In this document: in pieces, positions 60,061-64,000 of the stretch
Layout of the letters: each line of letters opens with the position of its first letter
Position numbering within the stretch: the stretch's first letter is position 1
Assembly (NCBI RefSeq): GCF_002846415.1
Contig: NZ_PJMX01000001.1
Coordinates: forward strand, 3,782,001 to 3,846,000
DNA: 64,000 nucleotides
DNA from: Streptomyces sp. TLI_146
GTDB lineage: Bacteria > Actinomycetota > Actinomycetes > Streptomycetales > Streptomycetaceae
Direction of reading: 5' to 3'
Notes under the pieces: generated by a model
What the model was told of the DNA's origin: nothing
Databases searched by the model: none
The model's input: only the letters and a program-made list of their open reading frames with translations
Translations under genes and position numbers: made by a program

Positions 60061-60252
60061 ATGCTGCCCTCCACGTACCTCTCCCTGCACGAAGCCCGCG
60101 CCGCCGAACTCCGCGAGGAGGCCGCCGACCACGCCCTCATACCGCGCGACCGCCGCCGTATACGCCGCCAAGTAGGCCTGAAGCTCGTGGAGTTGGGCAC
60201 GCGTCTCGCCCAGCCCCCCGCGCGCCCACGCCACCGCACCCGTATCGCATGA
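60061..60252 (+). CDS. small basic hypothetical protein
   Basis: 63 aa, Arg-rich, LHEARAAELREEAADHAL near the start and RRIRRQVGLKLVELGTRLAQ later. It ends by overlapping the MFS ATG by four bases (ATGA). Position between regulator and transporter suggests it is translated and couples to the MFS gene. Confidence 0.65.
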   Translation: MLPSTYLSLHEARAAELREEAADHALIPRDRRRIRRQVGLKLVELGTRLAQPPARPRHRTRIA

Positions 60253-61568
60253 GCGGCGTCGGGGGGCAAGCCGAAGAGCAGATCACGCGCACACGTAGAC
60301 GTACTCCACTGGCCGCCGTCCTGACGGCCAACACCATCTCCACCGCGGGCAGTTCGCTGACGCTGATCGGCGTCCCGTGGTTCGTCCTGGAGACCACCGG
60401 CAGCGCCGGACGGGCCGGGGTGGTGGCCTTCTGCGCCACCCTGCCGATCGTCGTGGCCGCGCTGGTCGGCGGCCCGGTCATCGACCGGCTCGGCAGACGG
60501 CAGGTGAGCGTAGCCTCGGACCTGATCTGCGCGCTCGCCGTCGGCGCCATCCCGCTCCTCCACTTCGCGGGCGCGCTCCACTTCTGGCTGCTGTGCGCGC
60601 TGATGGCGCTCGAAGGGCTGGCCGCCACCCCCGGCCGGACCGCGCGTTATGTCCTGGTCCCCGACCTCGCCGAGCGCGCCGGTACCACCCTGACCCGCGC
60701 GGCCAGCCTGTTCGACGCCGTGCAGCGCGGCGCGAGGATGGCGGGCGCCGCGCTCGCCGGGCTGCTGATCGCGCTGGTCGGCGCGGAGTCCGTGCTGCTC
60801 CTGGACGCGGCGACGTTCGGCACGTCCGCGCTCCTGGTCGCCCTCGGGATACGCGGTATCCGCGCGGCCGAGCCGGTACGGGACGCGGCGCCGGTCTCCC
60901 TCACCACCTACCGGGCCGAACTCCGCGAGACATACGCCTTCCTGCTCCGTGCCCGGCTGCTGCTCGCCGTCAGCGTGATGGTCATGGTCACCAACGGCCT
61001 CGACCAGGGCTGGAACGCCGTCCTGCTGCCCGTGCACGCCGAACGCGAACTCGGCGGCGCCACCCAACTCGGCCTGCTCACGGCCTCGTTCGGGGCGGGC
61101 GGACTGCTGGGCGCGCTGCTGTACGGCGCGGTGGGCCACCGGTTCCCCAGGCGCGCGGTGTTCACCGCCGCCTTCGTCCTGGCGGGCGCGCCGCGCTTCG
61201 TGGTGGCCGCACTGACCGGCTCGGCGCTGCCGCTCGCCGCCACGATGGCGCTCGGCGGCCTCGCGGGCGGCATGCTCAACCCGATCCTGACGACGGTGAC
61301 GTACGAGCGTGTCCCCCAGGAGCTGCGCAGCCGGGTTTCCGGCGCACTCACCGCGGGCTGCGAACTGGCGATGCCGCTGGGCGGCCTGGGCGCGGGCCTG
61401 CTGGTGGACGCGGCGGGGGCGCGGGGCGCGCTGCTGGCGGTGGGAGCGGTGTACTTGGCGACGACACTGAGCCCGCTGGTGTTCCCGGCGTGGCGGACGA
61501 TGGATACGGCCGAACTCCCGCAGAAAAGCGAGGAGTTGACGCGGGTGGGTGCGGGAGCCGCGCACTGA
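60249..61568 (+). CDS. MFS transporter
   Basis: 439 aa, about 12 hydrophobic segments. The motif-A type loop is GGPVIDRLGRRQVSVASDLI; TPLAAVLTANTISTAGSSLT begins the first helix and LGGLAGGMLNPILTTVTYER lies late in the protein. Resembles the tetracycline/macrolide-type exporters. Controlled presumably by the upstream ArsR-family protein. Confidence 0.88.
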   Translation: MSGVGGQAEEQITRTRRRTPLAAVLTANTISTAGSSLTLIGVPWFVLETTGSAGRAGVVAFCATLPIVVAALVGGPVIDRLGRRQVSVASDLICALAVGAIPLLHFAGALHFWLLCALMALEGLAATPGRTARYVLVPDLAERAGTTLTRAASLFDAVQRGARMAGAALAGLLIALVGAESVLLLDAATFGTSALLVALGIRGIRAAEPVRDAAPVSLTTYRAELRETYAFLLRARLLLAVSVMVMVTNGLDQGWNAVLLPVHAERELGGATQLGLLTASFGAGGLLGALLYGAVGHRFPRRAVFTAAFVLAGAPRFVVAALTGSALPLAATMALGGLAGGMLNPILTTVTYERVPQELRSRVSGALTAGCELAMPLGGLGAGLLVDAAGARGALLAVGAVYLATTLSPLVFPAWRTMDTAELPQKSEELTRVGAGAAH

Positions 61569-61600
61569 GCAACTCAACGAGGTGCGGCGGCCCACGCGCC

Positions 61601-61651
61601 TTTAGGGGTGCGGGGAACTGCGCGACCAGCCCACCACGGTCCGCAGACGAA
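61601..61651 (+). repeat. dispersed repeat, forward copy
   Basis: TTTAGGGGTGCGGGGAACTG onward, lying between the converging MFS and Lon-domain genes. Single copy, so a shorter structure than the facing pairs. Confidence 0.8.
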
Positions 61652-61671
61652 CAGCCGCCCGCCGGCGGCAG

Positions 61672-62460
61672 CTAGCAGCTGGGGACGCTACCGCCCTTGT
61701 CCAGCGCCTTCAGGGCCGAAACCGCCCCCGACAGCGTGGTGACGGGAATCAGCCGCAACCCACCCGGCAGCTCGGCCTTCGCATCCGAGCACTCCGCCTT
61801 CGGCACCAGGAACACGGTCGCCCCGTCCCGCCGGGCCGCGCGGGTCTTGAGCGAGACCCCGCCGACCGCGCCCACGCTGCCGTCCGCCTCGATCGTGCCC
61901 GTACCGGCGATCGTCCGGCCGCCCGTGAGCTCGCCGCCGGAGCCGTTGCCGTCGAGCTTGTCGACGATGCCGAGGGAGAAGAGGAGCCCGGCGCTGGGCC
62001 CGCCGACGTCGGCCAAGTTGAGGGTGACCTTGACCTGCTTCGAGCCGAGGTGGAGGTAGTTCAGGGCGGCCGCGGTGGCGCTGTCCTGCGACTCCTTCAT
62101 CTCGGCCTGGTTGTGCTCGGTGATCTCCTTGTCGCTGCCGCCGCTCGGGTAGACCGAGTCGCGGGGCATGACGGCCTGGTCGGTACGGAACCAGGCGCGC
62201 ACCACGTCCGCGATCCCCACCTCGGCGGACGGCCCGGTCGCCTCGATGGTCGTCATCCGCAGCTGCCCGGTGGTGTGCCGGGTGGGCCTGCCCTCGATGG
62301 TGATCACCGGCGTGCCCTTGTCGTCCCCGAGCACGTTCGCGGTCAGCCCCGGCTGCGCCACCGAGAACGGCAGCGGTGCGAAGCCGACGACGGCGAGCAG
62401 CGCGACGACGGGGGCGGTGCCGATGGCGAGGTTGCGGAGGCGTGAGTGACGGGGGTGCAC
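61672..62460 (-). CDS. membrane-anchored Lon-type (S16) protease domain protein
   Basis: 262 aa from GTG 62460. A membrane segment (residues 10-28) precedes a degenerate PDZ-like region and an S16 domain with catalytic Ser156 (GGPSAGLL) and Lys205 (GGVSLKTRA). Resembles the YlbL group of actinobacterial surface proteases. A GTG at 62520 overlapping the IclR stop would add 20 residues from a hairpin-like sequence, so I prefer the later start; TACATT six bases ahead suggests a leaderless message. Confidence 0.8.
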   Translation of the reverse strand: MHPRHSRLRNLAIGTAPVVALLAVVGFAPLPFSVAQPGLTANVLGDDKGTPVITIEGRPTRHTTGQLRMTTIEATGPSAEVGIADVVRAWFRTDQAVMPRDSVYPSGGSDKEITEHNQAEMKESQDSATAAALNYLHLGSKQVKVTLNLADVGGPSAGLLFSLGIVDKLDGNGSGGELTGGRTIAGTGTIEADGSVGAVGGVSLKTRAARRDGATVFLVPKAECSDAKAELPGGLRLIPVTTLSGAVSALKALDKGGSVPSC

Positions 62461-62516
62461 GGACCCAATGTATCGGGGCGTGTCCCCCGGCTCGCCGGGG
62501 CTCCGCCCCGGCTCGC

Positions 62517-63161
62517 TCACCGCAGCGCGTCCGCGACCTCCCGCGCCGCGTCCACCACCCGCTGGCCGACCCGCTCGGGCACCGCGTCCGCGAGCATCAC
62601 GACGCCCACGCTGCCCTCTATCCCGGTGACCCCGACCAGCGGCGCGGCCGCACCGCTCGCCCCGGCCTCCAGTTCGCCGTGGGTGAGGGTGAAGCCCGGG
62701 TCGACGAGGCCCCCGGCCTGGCGGGCCGAGAGGATGGCGCGGCCCGCCGCGCCCCGGTCGAGCGGGTGGCGGAACCCGGCCCGGTAGGCCACGTGGTAGT
62801 CGGTCCAGGTCGGCTCGACGACGGCGACGGCGAGCGCGTCGGCCCCGTCGACCAGCGTGAGGTGGGCGGTCGCCCCGATGTCCTCGGCGAGCGAGCGCAG
62901 TGCGGGCAGGGCCGCCTCCCGTACGAGGGGATGGACCTGCCGGCCCAGGCGCAGCACCCCGAGGCCGACCCGGGCGCGGCCGCCCAGATCACGTCGTACG
63001 AGGGCGTGCTGTTCCAGGGTGGCGAGCAGACGGTAGACCACCGTCCGGTTGACGCCGAGTTTGTTGGACAACTCGGTGACGGTCAGTCCGTGGTCGGTGT
63101 CGGCGAGCAGCTTGAGGACACGCAGTCCCCGGTCGAGCGTCTGGGAGGTCTCCGCGGTCAC
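62517..63161 (-). CDS. IclR family transcriptional regulator
   Basis: 214 aa. A winged helix (QTLDRGLRVLKLLADTDHGL, TVTELSNKLGVNRTVVYRLL) and an IclR effector domain (AHLTLVDGADALAVAVVEP, GRAILSARQAG). GTG 63161 has AAGGAG 8 bases upstream, whereas the GTG at 63170 has none. In S. coelicolor an IclR-type gene at about this distance from hppD is one of its regulators; whether this is the orthologue is not shown. Confidence 0.88.
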   Translation of the reverse strand: MTAETSQTLDRGLRVLKLLADTDHGLTVTELSNKLGVNRTVVYRLLATLEQHALVRRDLGGRARVGLGVLRLGRQVHPLVREAALPALRSLAEDIGATAHLTLVDGADALAVAVVEPTWTDYHVAYRAGFRHPLDRGAAGRAILSARQAGGLVDPGFTLTHGELEAGASGAAAPLVGVTGIEGSVGVVMLADAVPERVGQRVVDAAREVADALR

Positions 63162-63644
63162 GACGCCCACTCCTTATGGTGAGTCGCGGCGGCTCCCCAC
63201 GGGCTCGCGGCACCGGTCCCATCGGCGACGCGCACAGAGGCCGCCGGCAGGCCATGGCACCGGCTGCGCTCCGCGGCGGCGCTGCCACGGGGCGTTTTGC
63301 ATGGCGGGACAGTAGCGATCGGTCCCGCTCAGCGGAAGCCCTCGTCCAGAATCCGGGCGCGCAGGTTGACGACCCGGGGCATTGCTCCTGGTTCAGGACC
63401 TAAGTCCAGGGTGCCCGGGACCTTGGTCGCCGCGGGCGACTTTGCTTTCCCATTACTGTTGCGGTGGTGCGAGGGACGTCCGTGGGGGGCGGCCCTCGCC
63501 GCCGCGTCCCGTCCCCACGGGAGAAGGCGGGGCCCGCCGTCGCACCCGGGCCCCGCCGAGGACGTACGAGAACGTCCGAGGACTCAACTCCCGTACGCAC
63601 ACACGCTATTGACACACGCTACTCACGCACGCGATGGACCGGAC
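63162..63644. other. 483-base intergenic region, terminator at 63526-63557
   Basis: No gene supported. Holds the IclR promoter region and, at 63526-63557, GGCGGGGCCCG facing CGGGCCCCGCC, a strong hairpin that probably ends the minus-strand helicase gene. Confidence 0.6.
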
Positions 63645-64000
63645 CTACTTCATCCGGGTCGCCCACTCCTGCACCTTCTTGATCCGCTCCCGGATCTGCC
63701 CGGCGGTGGCCTCGGCGCTCGGCGGCCCGCCGCACACCCGCCGCAGCTCGGTGTGGATGACCCCGTGCGGCTTGCCGCTCTGGTGGACGTACGCCCCGAC
63801 CATCGTGTTCAGCTGCTTGCGCAGCTCCAGCAGCTCCTTGTGGGAGACGACGGGCCGCCGCTCGGCGGGCATCTCCAGCAGGTCGGCCTGCTCGGCGGGC
63901 TTCTGCCGGCTGTGCGCGATCTGCCGGGCCTGCCGCTTCTGGAGCAGCAGCTGCACCTGGTCGGGTTCGAGGAGCCCCGGGATGCCCAGGTAGTCCTGCT
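63645..64000 (-). CDS. C-terminal part of a DEAD/DEAH-type helicase-like protein (partial)
   Basis: The last 118 codons of a gene that enters from the right edge. QDYLGIPGLLEPDQVQLLLQ followed by KRQARQIAHSR and LRRVCGGPPSAEATAGQIRE match the C-terminal region of a Streptomyces superfamily II helicase as I remember it; no helicase motif is visible in the window, so the assignment is tentative. Confidence 0.5.
   Translation of the reverse strand, partial: QDYLGIPGLLEPDQVQLLLQKRQARQIAHSRQKPAEQADLLEMPAERRPVVSHKELLELRKQLNTMVGAYVHQSGKPHGVIHTELRRVCGGPPSAEATAGQIRERIKKVQEWATRMK

Noticed and set aside
1..64000. CRISPR array
   Set aside because: No regularly spaced repeats with unique spacers; the tandem repeats at 12.3, 29.7 and 59.3 kb lack spacers.

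Overview
The window reads as chromosomal DNA of a Streptomyces. G+C is very high, GTG starts and ATGA/GTGA gene overlaps are common, and the gene content is typical of the genus: an SsgA-like sporulation protein, a class E sortase with an LAxTG substrate, DasR-type operators in front of GlcNAc phosphotransferase genes, an XRE/DUF397/HATPase regulatory set, RDD proteins and SCO-like synteny (rph, nagF, nagE1, nagE2, cysM, clpS, pncB, inhA, ssgG, hppD). All identifications come from reading translations and motifs; no database search was run.

Layout. Positions 1-5391 (minus) hold a 2-aminoethylphosphonate-type uptake and breakdown operon: GntR regulator, FAD oxidoreductase, HAD hydrolase, ABC ATPase and two permeases, the last cut by the window edge. 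Positions 5435-15913 hold an LAxTG surface protein, a ROK regulator divergent from a Gfo/Idh/MocA dehydrogenase, a haem-degrading-domain protein, an FAH-family hydrolase, a YidC paralogue with a DUF6412 protein, an HxlR regulator divergent from an MFS exporter, a class E sortase and a SEC-C protein. Positions 15996-21080 look like an acquired defence-type cassette: a PLD nuclease/SF2 helicase/DUF3427 protein, a DUF262 protein and a RiboL-PSP-type HEPN ribonuclease candidate. The last two genes are clearly poorer in G+C. An HATPase protein, an XRE/DUF5753 regulator and a DUF397 protein follow.

Positions 23044-35068 return to core DNA: DUF445, a DUF1707 protein, a collapsed ABC-2 exporter locus (pseudogenes), a bifunctional PBP with a Gly/Thr tail, an SMR transporter, a GroES-like protein, Bcp, an HNH protein with four repeated modules, tRNA-Leu(UAG), RdgB, a lipoprotein and RNase PH. 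Positions 35398-38705 hold the GlcNAc PTS genes with three DasR-like sites. Positions 38788-47444 hold an MBL hydrolase, a membrane-anchored PemK-like protein, the mec-leader-cysO-cysM cysteine operon, an amino-acid permease, ClpS/DUF2017 and the NAD salvage pair pncB/pncA. Positions 47516-64000 hold an immune inhibitor A metalloprotease, two RDD proteins, ssgG, a GlcD-like oxidase, a TPR protein, hppD with a divergent Lrp-type regulator, an ArsR/MFS unit, a Lon-domain membrane protein, an IclR regulator and the 3' end of a helicase gene.

A repeat of about 50 bp, alone or as a facing pair, sits between most converging gene pairs and probably acts as a two-way terminator. The most rewarding places to look further are the 16-21 kb cassette, the unannotated cysteine leader peptide at 41.8 kb, the repeat-rich regulator control regions near 12.3 and 59.3 kb, and the collapsed ABC locus.
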